DNA from: Candidatus Lutibacillus vidarii
GTDB lineage: Bacteria; Actinomycetota; Actinomycetes; Actinomycetales; Dermatophilaceae
DNA length: 64,000 nt
Assembly (NCBI GenBank): GCA_016717165.1
Contig: JADKGA010000002.1
Span: 1,116,001 to 1,180,000, forward strand
Direction: 5' to 3'
The notes under the pieces are model-generated. The model saw only the letters and a program-made list of their open reading frames with translations, searched no databases and was not told where the DNA came from. The translations under genes and the position numbers were made by a program. Within the stretch, counting starts at the first letter, position 1; every line of letters begins with the position of its first letter. Shown piece after piece: positions 46,264 to 54,025 of this stretch.

Positions 46264-48399
46264 TCATGCTCCCTTGACGGCGCGCAGCGAGGCCCGGGCG
46301 GCCCTGACGACCGCATCGGTGGTGAACCCGAACTCGGTGAACAGTCGCGCGGCATCGGCGGAGGCGCCGAAGTGGTCGATGCTGACGATCTGGCCGGCGT
46401 CGCCGACGACCTCCCGCCAGCCCTGGGCGACGCCGGCCTCGATGCTCACCCGGGCCTTGACGGCCGGGGGCAGCACCGAGTCGCGGTAGGCCCGGGTCTG
46501 GGCGTCGAACCACTCACGGCACGGCATCGACACGACCCGCGTCGGCACCTTGGCCTTTTCCAGCTGGTCTCGGGCCGACAGGGCGAGGTGGACCTCGGAG
46601 CCGGTGGCGACGAGGACCACCTGGGGCGTCCCACCGGTCGCCTCGGCGAGGACGTAGCCGCCCTTGGCGGTGCCGCGGGCGGCGGCATACCGGCGCCGGT
46701 CGAGGACGGGCAGCGCCTGACGGGACAGGCACAGCCCGGCCGGGCGGTCCCGGTGCCCGAGGATGGTCGCCCAGGCCACGGCGGTCTCGTTGGCGTCGGC
46801 CGGTCGGACGACGTCGAGGTCGGGGATCGCGCGCAGCGAGGCGAGGTGCTCGATGGGCTGGTGGGTCGGGCCGTCCTCACCGAGCCCGATCGAGTCATGC
46901 GTCCAGACGAAGGTCACCGGCAGCTTCTGCAGGGCGGCGAGGCGGGCCGAGGCGCGCATGTAGTCGCTGAAGACGAGGAAGGTGCCGCCGTAGGGGCGGG
47001 TCAGCCGCTCGAGCGCGATGCCGTTGAGGATCAGCCCCATCCCGAACTCACGGATGCCGAAGTGCAGCGTCCGGCCGTACCGGTTGCCACTCCACTCCTT
47101 GGTCTGCTTGGACTTGGGGATGAACGACGGCTCGCCAGTCATCGTCGTGTTGTTCGACTCGGCGAGGTCGGCCGAGCCGCCCCACAACTCAGGCATGACC
47201 GGCGCGAGGGCGGTGAGCACCTTCCCGGAGGCGGCCCGGGTCGCGATGCCCTTGGGGTCGGCCGGAAAGCTCGGGATGGCACGCGCCAGGCCGTCGGGCA
47301 GCCGCCCCTCGACCAGCCGGTCGAGCAGCTGCGCCCTTTCCGGGTTGGCGGTACGCCATACCTCGAAGGTCTTGGTCCACTCCGTATGCGCGGCCCGCCC
47401 GCGCTTGACCACCTTGCGCGCGTGGTTGAGCACGGCCGGGTCGACGTCGAAGTCCTTGCCGGGGTCCATCCCGAGCAGGGTCTTCACGGCGGCGACCTCG
47501 TCGGCGCCTAGGGCCGAGCCGTGCGACTTCCCGGTGTCCTGCTTGGTCGGTGCCGGCCAGGCGATGACGGTACGAAGGATGACGAGGGACGGCTGGTGCT
47601 TGGCGGCCTTGCCCGCGGTGACCGCGGCGAGGAGCGCGTCGATATTCTCGACATACTTCGAGCCGGTCCCGGAGGAGCGCCAGTCGACCGTGCGGACGTC
47701 CCAGCCATAGGCCTCGTACCGCTTGGCGACGTCCTCGGAGAAGGAGATCTGGGTGTCGTCCTCGATGGAGATGTGGTTCTGGTCGTAGATGACGGTGAGA
47801 TTGTCCAGCCCGTGGTGCCCGGCGAGCGCGGACGCCTCATGGGTGACGCCCTCCATGATGTCCCCGTCCGAGGCCAGGACGTAGATGTGGTGGTCGAAGG
47901 GGCTCTCACCGCGCTTGGCGTCGGGGTCGAGCAGGCCGCGCTGGCGGCGCTGGGCCATCGCCATACCCACGGCGCTGGCCAGCCCGGAGCCGAGCGGACC
48001 GGTGGTGATCTCGACGCCCTTGGTGTGGCCGACCTCGGGGTGACCCGGGGTGAGGCTGCCCCAGGTGCGCAGGGCCTTGAGGTCGTCGAGCTCGAGGCCG
48101 TAGCCGCTGAGGTAGAGCTGGACGTACTGGGTGAGGCTGGAGTGCCCACAGGACAGGACGAACCGGTCCCGCCCCAGCCAGGTGGGGTCGCTCGGGTCGT
48201 GCCGCATGACCTTCTGGTAGAGCAGGTAGGCGACCGGCGCGAGGCTCATGGCCGTCCCGGGGTGGCCGTTGCCGGTTCTTTGGACCGCGTCCGCCGCGAG
48301 GACGCGTGCCGTGTCGACCGCTCGGACGTCGAGGGAGGTCCAGCCGGTCTTCTTCGCGACGGGCATCCGACGGCTCGGGGACTTGGACTTCGGGCTCAC
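46264..48399 (-). CDS. tkt: Transketolase
   Basis: The 711-residue thiamine-diphosphate enzyme has GNGHPGTAMSLAP, DRFVLSCGHSSL, the ThDP-Mg motif SDGDIMEG...N, HFGIREFGMG with the activating Glu, and HDSIGLGEDGPTHQP. It moves two-carbon units in the pentose-phosphate pathway. The start is GTG with AAGGAG 7 nt upstream. It is the first gene of the operon and divergent from ctaB; TAGGCT at 48505-48500 (minus strand) is a plausible -10. Confidence 0.96.
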   Translation of the reverse strand: MSPKSKSPSRRMPVAKKTGWTSLDVRAVDTARVLAADAVQRTGNGHPGTAMSLAPVAYLLYQKVMRHDPSDPTWLGRDRFVLSCGHSSLTQYVQLYLSGYGLELDDLKALRTWGSLTPGHPEVGHTKGVEITTGPLGSGLASAVGMAMAQRRQRGLLDPDAKRGESPFDHHIYVLASDGDIMEGVTHEASALAGHHGLDNLTVIYDQNHISIEDDTQISFSEDVAKRYEAYGWDVRTVDWRSSGTGSKYVENIDALLAAVTAGKAAKHQPSLVILRTVIAWPAPTKQDTGKSHGSALGADEVAAVKTLLGMDPGKDFDVDPAVLNHARKVVKRGRAAHTEWTKTFEVWRTANPERAQLLDRLVEGRLPDGLARAIPSFPADPKGIATRAASGKVLTALAPVMPELWGGSADLAESNNTTMTGEPSFIPKSKQTKEWSGNRYGRTLHFGIREFGMGLILNGIALERLTRPYGGTFLVFSDYMRASARLAALQKLPVTFVWTHDSIGLGEDGPTHQPIEHLASLRAIPDLDVVRPADANETAVAWATILGHRDRPAGLCLSRQALPVLDRRRYAAARGTAKGGYVLAEATGGTPQVVLVATGSEVHLALSARDQLEKAKVPTRVVSMPCREWFDAQTRAYRDSVLPPAVKARVSIEAGVAQGWREVVGDAGQIVSIDHFGASADAARLFTEFGFTTDAVVRAARASLRAVKGA

Positions 48400-48523
48400 G
48401 ACAAGCTCCTTCGGCTGGACGCGGTCGGCGTCGAGGCTGGGCTAGGGCTCGGGCTGCAGGGTTCCTGGTGCAGGTTCGTCATACGGTCGACGTACGTGAA
48501 GCCTAGTCCGACGTGCCATGGCT

Positions 48524-48535
48524 CTCACCGGTGAG
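48524..48535. promoter_or_regulatory. Palindrome in the tkt-ctaB divergent region
   Basis: CTCACCGGTGAG is a perfect 12-bp palindrome. It overlaps where the tkt -35 would fall if TAGGCT (48505-48500) is its -10, and lies 20 bp upstream of a TAGACT (48555-48560) that may serve ctaB. The position suits an operator; no regulator is identified. Confidence 0.4.
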
Positions 48536-48661
48536 CCAGGAGTTGCCGCGGCGCTAGACTCGGGTGTCCGGGCTGACCGGCGCGCCGCCGCCCTGGCGTG
48601 CCGACGACGCCCGACCTTCAGACGTGGAGTGACTGACCTGACCGGCCGACCGAAGGACGAC

Positions 48662-49624
48662 GTGACCGCCCTGCACGCTCGCGACGAGCTGGCCTCGACG
48701 CCGACGCCCGGGCGCTCCGGTGCGCTGGCCGTCGTCGGTCAGTATGTGGCGCTGACCAAGCCGCGCATCATCGAGACGCTGCTCATCACCACGATCCCGG
48801 TGATGATCCTCGCGACCCGGGGGATGCCGCCCTTCTGGCTCGTCGTCGCGACGGTCGTCGGCGGGACCTTGTCGGCCGGTGGCGCGAACACCCTCAACTG
48901 CGTGATCGACCGCGATATCGACGCGGTGATGCAGCGGACGTCGACCCGGCCGCTGGTCACCGGGGCGATCTCGCCGCGCGCCGCCACGGTCTTCGGGCTC
49001 GCGCTCGCTGTGGTGTCGGTGCTGTGGTTCGGGCTGCTGGTCAACTGGCTGTCGGCGGCGCTGTCGCTGGGTGCGCTGGTCTTCTATGTCGCGGTGTACA
49101 CGATGCTGCTCAAGCGGCGGACCGCGCAGAATATCGTCTGGGGCGGTGCGGCCGGGTGTATGCCGGTGCTCATCGGGTGGGCTGCGGCGACCGGGACGGT
49201 GGCGTGGCCGGCCGTGGTGCTCTTCCTCGTCATCTTCTTCTGGACCCCGCCGCACTACTGGCCGCTGTCGATGCGCTTCCGGGACGACTATGCGGCGGCG
49301 CGGGTGCCGATGCTGCCCGTGGTGGCGCAGATGCCGGCGGTGGCGCTGCAGATCGTCGTCTACTCCTGGGTCATGGTCCTGGTCTCGCTCGCCCTGGTGC
49401 CGGTGGCGCCGATGGGCTGGGTCTACACGGTGGTCGCGCTGGTCAGCGGCGGGCTCTTCCTCGCGGAGGCACACCGGCTGCTCCGGCTGGCCCGGCGGGG
49501 GCGGCCCGAGGCCGAGCTCAAGCCGATGCGGCTGTTCCACTACTCGATCACCTACCTGGCGCTCCTCTTCGTCGCGGTGGCCATAGACCCGCTGCTCTAC
49601 TTCCCGCTACCCCTGACCTCCTAA
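48662..49624 (+). CDS. ctaB: Protoheme IX farnesyltransferase (heme o synthase)
   Basis: The polytopic UbiA-family prenyltransferase converts heme b to heme o for cytochrome oxidase. It has LTKPRIIETLL, the first Asp-rich motif NCVIDRDIDAVMQRTSTRPL and the second region WTPPHYWPLSMRFRDDY, with about nine TM helices. GTG at 48662 (320 residues) is preferred because AAGGA lies 5 nt upstream; GTG 48629 and further upstream starts remain possible. Its 3' end is followed by the first palindromic element. Confidence 0.93.
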   Translation: MTALHARDELASTPTPGRSGALAVVGQYVALTKPRIIETLLITTIPVMILATRGMPPFWLVVATVVGGTLSAGGANTLNCVIDRDIDAVMQRTSTRPLVTGAISPRAATVFGLALAVVSVLWFGLLVNWLSAALSLGALVFYVAVYTMLLKRRTAQNIVWGGAAGCMPVLIGWAAATGTVAWPAVVLFLVIFFWTPPHYWPLSMRFRDDYAAARVPMLPVVAQMPAVALQIVVYSWVMVLVSLALVPVAPMGWVYTVVALVSGGLFLAEAHRLLRLARRGRPEAELKPMRLFHYSITYLALLFVAVAIDPLLYFPLPLTS

Positions 49625-49626
49625 CC

Positions 49627-49635
49627 TGTGGATAA
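49627..49635 (-). other. DnaA-box-like 9-mer
   Basis: TGTGGATAA is the complement of the consensus DnaA box TTATCCACA. It lies 3 bp after the ctaB stop and 4 bp before palindrome copy 1. Confidence 0.5.
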
Positions 49636-49639
49636 CCCG

Positions 49640-49680
49640 CAAAGACACACCTTTAGAAGCGTTCTAAAGGTGTGTCTTTG
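49640..49680. repeat. 41-bp palindromic element, copy 1
   Basis: CAAAGACACACCTTTAGAA (49640-49658), loop GCG, then the exact complement (49662-49680). The arms are 19 bp and perfect. It lies after ctaB, where it would form a strong hairpin ending in UCUUUG and could terminate transcription. Confidence 0.92.
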
Positions 49681-49697
49681 TTGGAGGGGGGTGGGGC

Positions 49698-49706
49698 TGT
49701 GGATAA
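49698..49706 (-). other. DnaA-box-like 9-mer
   Basis: This is a second perfect TGTGGATAA, 18 bp after palindrome copy 1 and upstream of the nuclease-like gene. Confidence 0.5.
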
Positions 49707-49745
49707 CTGTTTGGAGGATTGCGCCACCGGGTGCACTGTGACCCT

Positions 49746-50639
49746 GTGCGAACGCCCGACCCGATCCCTCCGGAGCTGACCGAGACGCCTTTCACCGTGG
49801 CGGCGGCCAAGCGGTCAGGCGTGTCCCGGGCCCGGCTGGAGAACCGCCTCCTCACCCGCCCGACGTATGGCGTCCGGTCGGTCACCCCGGTCACGGATGT
49901 CGTCGCGATGGCCTCCGCCTTGGCGGCCGCGCTGCCCAAGGACTGCGTCTTCAGCCACGAGACCGCGGCCCGACTGTGGGGGCTGCCGTGCGGGGCGCCC
50001 TGGCAGCCGCACTTCCCGAGTCACGTCATGCGGGTGTCGGCCAAGGCGCCGATCCGGCGTCGTGGGGTTCGTGCCCACCAAGGGTTGGAGGTGCGGACAG
50101 CGACGGAGGTCGGGGGGCTGTCGGTCACCTCGCTGCTGGACACCTTCGTCGACGTCGCCGCCGAAGGACCGCTCGAGACGGGCGTCGTTCTCGGTGACGC
50201 GCTGGTCATGCCGCCGTGGGGCCTGCTGCTCTCAACCCTGACCGAGTTCGTCGAGTCGACGCCACGAGCACCCTATTTGGTGCACACGGCCCTGTCCCTG
50301 GTTCGGGTCGGGAGCGCGTCACCTCAGGAGTCCCGGACGCGGATACTGCTCGTCATGGCCGGCCTGCCCGAGCCTGCGCTCAACGCCCCGATCTTCGACG
50401 TCGACGGCTCGCTCGTGGCCATCGGCGACCTGGTCTGGTGGGAACAGAAGGTCGTCGTCGAGTACGAGGGCGACCAGCACCGTTCGGACCGGGTCCAGTG
50501 GCAGCGCGATATCGCCCGGTACCGGCGCCTCCAGGACGTCGGCTGGTCTGCCATCCGGGTCAGCGCTGAGGACCTCGAGCGCCGGCCCACTCAAGTGGTC
50601 GCCCAGGTCCGCAACCAGCTGCGGCGTCGGGCGTCCTGA
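49746..50639 (+). CDS. DUF559-type endonuclease-domain protein with AbiEi-like N-terminus
   Basis: The product is about 297 residues from GTG 49746 (TTG 49719 and GTG 49731 are alternatives). The N-terminal third resembles the winged-helix of AbiEi-type antitoxins (TVAAAKRSGVSRARLENRLLTRPTYGV). The C-terminus is a very-short-patch-repair/DUF559-like nuclease fold with IGDLVWWEQKVVVEYEGDQHR and a final IRVSAEDL strand; the Glu/Asp-x-Glu pattern fits the PD-(D/E)XK superfamily. Such genes are numerous and sporadic in actinobacteria, and their role is unknown. It sits between ctaB and ctaA, bracketed by palindromes and DnaA-box-like 9-mers, which suggests insertion as a unit. Confidence 0.7.
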   Translation: MRTPDPIPPELTETPFTVAAAKRSGVSRARLENRLLTRPTYGVRSVTPVTDVVAMASALAAALPKDCVFSHETAARLWGLPCGAPWQPHFPSHVMRVSAKAPIRRRGVRAHQGLEVRTATEVGGLSVTSLLDTFVDVAAEGPLETGVVLGDALVMPPWGLLLSTLTEFVESTPRAPYLVHTALSLVRVGSASPQESRTRILLVMAGLPEPALNAPIFDVDGSLVAIGDLVWWEQKVVVEYEGDQHRSDRVQWQRDIARYRRLQDVGWSAIRVSAEDLERRPTQVVAQVRNQLRRRAS

Positions 50640-50721
50640 GCGTCATACGGCGGGGGCGTCATACGGCGGCGGGCGGCATACGCGCCAGAAGCTCGATACC
50701 ACACCGCACCCGCACGAGCAC

Positions 50722-50747
50722 GTATCCACAGCCCACCCTGTGGATAA
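50722..50747. other. Inverted pair of DnaA-box-like 9-mers
   Basis: GTATCCACA (50722-50730, one mismatch) and TGTGGATAA (50739-50747, perfect on the minus strand) face each other, forming TATCCACAG-N6-CTGTGGATA. The second lies 4 bp before palindrome copy 2, as in copy 1. Confidence 0.5.
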
Positions 50748-50751
50748 CCCT

Positions 50752-50792
50752 CAAAGACACACCTTTAGAAGGCTTCTAAAGGTGTGTCTTTG
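50752..50792. repeat. 41-bp palindromic element, copy 2
   Basis: It has the same 19-bp arms as copy 1 (50752-50770 and 50774-50792) with loop GGC. It lies between the convergent nuclease-like and ctaA genes; the last five ctaA residues (AKTHL) and its stop codon are encoded by the right arm. Confidence 0.92.
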
Positions 50793-51723
50793 CAAGGAGG
50801 GGGCGGGTGCGGGAGGTCATCACGGCCCAGGCCAGCGCCGCGGTCAGCAGGGCCGAACCGGCGAGGTGGACCAGCACGAGGGCGATGGGCAGCGCAGTGA
50901 AGTACTGGCCGTACCCGATGACGCCCTGGGCGATGCAGATCAGCAGCACCCAGCGCCACGCCCGCGCATACGCGGCCGGAGCATGGGCGACCAGCCCGAC
51001 GACGACGCAGGCCACGACGAGCCCCGTGAACAGCATGACCGCGTCCGCGTGCAGCCACGCCGTGGCCCGCGGGTCGAAGCCGAAGCGCACGTCGCTGAGC
51101 GAGTCACCCGAGTGCGGACCGGACCCGGTGACGACCGTGCCGAGGAAAAGCACGACACCACCGACGGCGGCGGTCACATGGACCAGCCGGTGCGCGGCCG
51201 GCGGCACCGTCAGGGCGACCGGCCCATCCCCCTCGCGGTACCGGTAGAGCAGCCACGCCGACACCCCCACGAGCGCGATCGAGAGGAGGAAGTGCGGCGA
51301 CACCGTCCGCGGGTCGAGCTTGGCCAGCACGACGATCCCGCCGACGATGGCCTGCGCGACGATGCCGAGCAGGGGCACCCAGGTCCACCGGTACAGCCGC
51401 GGCCGGGTGCCCCGCAGCCGCTGGGCCGCCACGATGATGACCGCGAGAGCGACCGCGGCGAGGACGAAGGTGAGCAGGCGGTTCCCGAACTCGATGAGCT
51501 TGTGGTAGCCCTGCTCCTGCTGCACCGTCGGCGTGAACGACCCCGGCACGCACTGCGGCCAGGTCGGGCAGCCCAGCCCGGACCCGGTCAGCCGCACCAG
51601 GCCGCCGGTGACGATGATGACCATCTGCAGGACGAGGTTGGCCACGAGGAGCCGGTCGAGCCAGTCCACCTTGCCGGCGGGAAGGGCGGGGGAGTGGGAC
51701 GACGTGGTGGTCGGCACAGTCAC
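50776..51723 (-). CDS. ctaA: Heme A synthase
   Basis: The 315-residue polytopic protein oxidises heme o to heme a, the step after CtaB. It has VTGGLVRLTGSGLGCPTWPQC with the conserved cysteine pair (CxxxxxxxC type), EFGNRLLTF with heme-ligand His region KLIEFGNR, a central PHFLLSIAL histidine and the late WLHADAVMLF and LVLVHLAGSAL histidines. GTG at 51723 lies 7 nt after TAGAGT (51731-51736, minus strand), which suggests a leaderless mRNA. The C-terminus runs into palindrome copy 2. Confidence 0.93.
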   Translation of the reverse strand: MTVPTTTSSHSPALPAGKVDWLDRLLVANLVLQMVIIVTGGLVRLTGSGLGCPTWPQCVPGSFTPTVQQEQGYHKLIEFGNRLLTFVLAAVALAVIIVAAQRLRGTRPRLYRWTWVPLLGIVAQAIVGGIVVLAKLDPRTVSPHFLLSIALVGVSAWLLYRYREGDGPVALTVPPAAHRLVHVTAAVGGVVLFLGTVVTGSGPHSGDSLSDVRFGFDPRATAWLHADAVMLFTGLVVACVVVGLVAHAPAAYARAWRWVLLICIAQGVIGYGQYFTALPIALVLVHLAGSALLTAALAWAVMTSRTRPLLAKTHL

Positions 51724-51766
51724 GTCCCCGACTCTACGACCGCCAGTGGTATGCCGTGCGCCACCC

Positions 51767-52534
51767 TCAGTCGCTCCACCGGAACGTGCGCGACGCCACA
51801 ACGGTCGCGCCCACGCCCCAGGCGAGCAGCACCCCCACCGCGCCGACCGCCAAGGACCCATCGAGGTATGCCGCCCGCAGGCCATCGGCCAGGGCCGCCG
51901 AGGGCAGCAGGCCAGTCACCGCGGCGAGGCCCCCGGAGAGCGTGGCCCGCGGCACGATGACGCCGCCGAGGACGAGGAAGAGCACCCAGAGGAGGTTCGC
52001 CACAGCGAGGACGCCCTCGGCCCGAAGCAGCCCGGCCAACACCAGCGCGAGCGCAACGAAGACCCACACGCCGAGGACCAGGAAGACGGGGGCGATGACC
52101 AGCCCGGCCCCGCTCGGCCGCCACCCCAGGACCAGCCCGACGCCGCCGATGACGAGGACCTGGACGGCCACCATGGCCAGCGTCGCCACGGCCTTCCCGG
52201 CGAGCAGCCCGTCGCGTCCCAAGGGGGTCACGCCGAGATAGCGCAGGACGGCATACCTGCGGTCGAAGCCGGTGGCGATCGCCTGCGCCGTGAAGGCCGA
52301 GGAGATGACGCACAGGGCGAGCACGCCCGGCACGGCGATGTCGATGCGACGTCCCGGGCCCAGCGACGGGACCGTCGACATCGCCAGCCCGATGAGGGCC
52401 AGCAGCGGGAGGATGAGCGAGACGAGCAGCTGCTCACCGTTGCGGAGCAGCAGGCGCAGCTCGAACAGAGCTTGGGCGCGGACCCGGGCGGCGGGTGCGG
52501 CGGGTGCGGCGGGTGCGGCGGGGCGCTGGCTCAT
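51767..52534 (-). CDS. ABC-2 type transporter permease
   Basis: The 255-residue protein begins with an alanine/proline-rich segment (a GGTGCGGCG triplet-type repeat in the DNA, 52495-52525) and has six TM helices with an ABC-2 pattern: LRNGEQLLVSLILPLL near the N-terminus and VLFLVLGGVIVPRATL before the last pair. Its ATG overlaps the ATPase stop by 4 bp. Its position between ctaA and sufR is conserved in actinobacteria; the substrate is unknown. Confidence 0.88.
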   Translation of the reverse strand: MSQRPAAPAAPAAPAARVRAQALFELRLLLRNGEQLLVSLILPLLALIGLAMSTVPSLGPGRRIDIAVPGVLALCVISSAFTAQAIATGFDRRYAVLRYLGVTPLGRDGLLAGKAVATLAMVAVQVLVIGGVGLVLGWRPSGAGLVIAPVFLVLGVWVFVALALVLAGLLRAEGVLAVANLLWVLFLVLGGVIVPRATLSGGLAAVTGLLPSAALADGLRAAYLDGSLAVGAVGVLLAWGVGATVVASRTFRWSD

Positions 52535-53244
52535 GCCGCCCCCACCCCGGCGGTGAGCTGGAAGTACACATCGTGCAGCGACCGGCCGGCGACGACCTCG
52601 GCGACGGACCCCTCGGCGACGGTGGCCCCCCGGTGGACGATGACGAGGTGGTCGGCGAGCCGCTCGGCCTCCTCGAAGGAGTGGGTGGTCACCACGACGC
52701 TGGTCCCCTCGGCCCGGACCTCGTCGAGCAGCCGCCAGACCTCCAGCCGGCCGTGCGGGTCCAGTCCGGCGGTCGGCTCGTCGAGGAAGAGCACATCGGG
52801 ACGACCGAGCAGGGCGGCAGCGAGCCCGACCCGCTGGCGCTGCCCGCCGGAGAGCCGACGGACCGGCGTCCGCGCGAAGCTGGTGATGTCGAGCCGGGCC
52901 ATGAGCTCGGGGACGTCGAGCGGGTCGGCATACAGCCGGGCCAGGTGGGGGAGCAGGACCGCGGCGCTGGCGCCATTGGGCAGCCCACCGCTTTGCAGCA
53001 TGACGCCGACCCGGGCGCGGTGCTCCGGCCCGGACCGCCACGGCTGGGCGCCGAGCACGGTGACCGAACCGCCGTCCGGGCGCTGCAGCCCGATCGCGCA
53101 GTCGACCGCGGTGGTCTTGCCGGCCCCATTGGGCCCGAGGATCGCGGTCACCGCGTGGAGCGGCGCCGACCAGGTCATCCCGGCGCAGGCGGCGACGGGT
53201 CCGAAGCGCCGTTCGAGCCGGTCCAGGTGCACGGCGTGGTCCAT
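52531..53244 (-). CDS. ABC transporter ATP-binding protein
   Basis: The 237-residue ATPase has Walker A GPNGAGKT (37-44), a Q-loop VMLQSGG, the signature RLSGGQRQR, Walker B VLFLDEPTAGLD and the switch His in TTHSF. It pairs with the ABC-2 permease downstream. ATG at 53244 lies 7 nt after TAGACT (53257-53252, minus strand), so the transcript is probably leaderless; a longer frame to 53307 would run into the sufR promoter. Confidence 0.9.
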   Translation of the reverse strand: MDHAVHLDRLERRFGPVAACAGMTWSAPLHAVTAILGPNGAGKTTAVDCAIGLQRPDGGSVTVLGAQPWRSGPEHRARVGVMLQSGGLPNGASAAVLLPHLARLYADPLDVPELMARLDITSFARTPVRRLSGGQRQRVGLAAALLGRPDVLFLDEPTAGLDPHGRLEVWRLLDEVRAEGTSVVVTTHSFEEAERLADHLVIVHRGATVAEGSVAEVVAGRSLHDVYFQLTAGVGAA

Positions 53245-53301
53245 GCCGGAAAGTCTAGTAACGCTCCGTGGACGGCGTTTCCCATCCGGGCGCGGATTAC
53301 G

Positions 53302-53317
53302 TAACATACCTGTTGTG
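53302..53317 (+). promoter_or_regulatory. sufR promoter -10 with overlapping SufR operator
   Basis: TAACAT (53302-53307) is a -10 box 7 nt before the sufR GTG. The same bases form TAAC-N6-GTTG (53302-53315), one base from the cyanobacterial SufR operator CAAC-N6-GTTG and also the inverted repeat AACA-TACC-TGTT. Autorepression of the suf operon is inferred. Confidence 0.65.
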
Positions 53318-54025
53318 AATTACACGGCGGGAGTGACCCTCGAGCACAGGACGCGCGAGCGCATCCTGGCCCTGGTCTCTGCCCTTGGGCCGATCACCGC
53401 CTCGGCGGTCGCCGACCAGCTCGCCCTGACCGCCACCGGCGTGCGGCGCCACCTCGACGCCCTTGTCGCTCAGGGCGCCATCGAGGAGCACGATGCGACC
53501 CGCCCCGCCGAGCGTCGTCCCGGCCGACCAGCCCGCGCGTATGTCGTCTCCGACGCCGGTCATGAGGTGCTCCCTTCGGGGTATGCCGACCTCGCCGCCG
53601 AGGTGCTGCGCTTCCTCGACCAGCCGAGCGCCCGAGGCGTGGACGCCTTCGCCGCGGCCCGGGCCGAGACGGTCGTGCAGCGCTACCGCGACCAGGTCAG
53701 CGGCGTCGGGGACGACCCGGCCGCCCGCGCTCACGCCCTGGTCGAGGCCCTCACCCTCGACGGTTTCGCCGCCACGGCCCGACCGGTCGGTGCCGGCACC
53801 CTGGCCGGCATCCAGGTCTGCCAGGGGCACTGCCCGGTGCACCACGTGGCCGAGCAGTTCCCGCAGCTGTGCGAGGCCGAAGCGGCAGCCTTCTCCACCC
53901 TCTTGGGCGTCCACGTCCAGCGACTCGCTACCCTGGCCGCCGGCCACCATGTCTGCACCACCTTCATCCCCACGCCGACCCACCCGGGGTCGCCGAGCGC
54001 GGCCCACGAAAGGACGACGTCATGA
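53315..54025 (+). CDS. sufR: Fe-S cluster-responsive repressor SufR
   Basis: The 236-residue ArsR/DeoR-like winged-helix regulator has HTH TASAVADQLALTATGVRRHLDALV (28-51) and a wing ending RPGRPARAYVVS. Its C-terminal half carries Cys169, Cys173 and Cys186 (CQGHC...QLC) plus Cys214, the ligands for the sensing cluster in SufR proteins. It represses the suf operon when its cluster is intact. GTG at 53315 lies 7 nt after the -10. Its stop overlaps the sufB ATG by 4 bp. Confidence 0.92.
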   Translation: MNYTAGVTLEHRTRERILALVSALGPITASAVADQLALTATGVRRHLDALVAQGAIEEHDATRPAERRPGRPARAYVVSDAGHEVLPSGYADLAAEVLRFLDQPSARGVDAFAAARAETVVQRYRDQVSGVGDDPAARAHALVEALTLDGFAATARPVGAGTLAGIQVCQGHCPVHHVAEQFPQLCEAEAAAFSTLLGVHVQRLATLAAGHHVCTTFIPTPTHPGSPSAAHERTTS

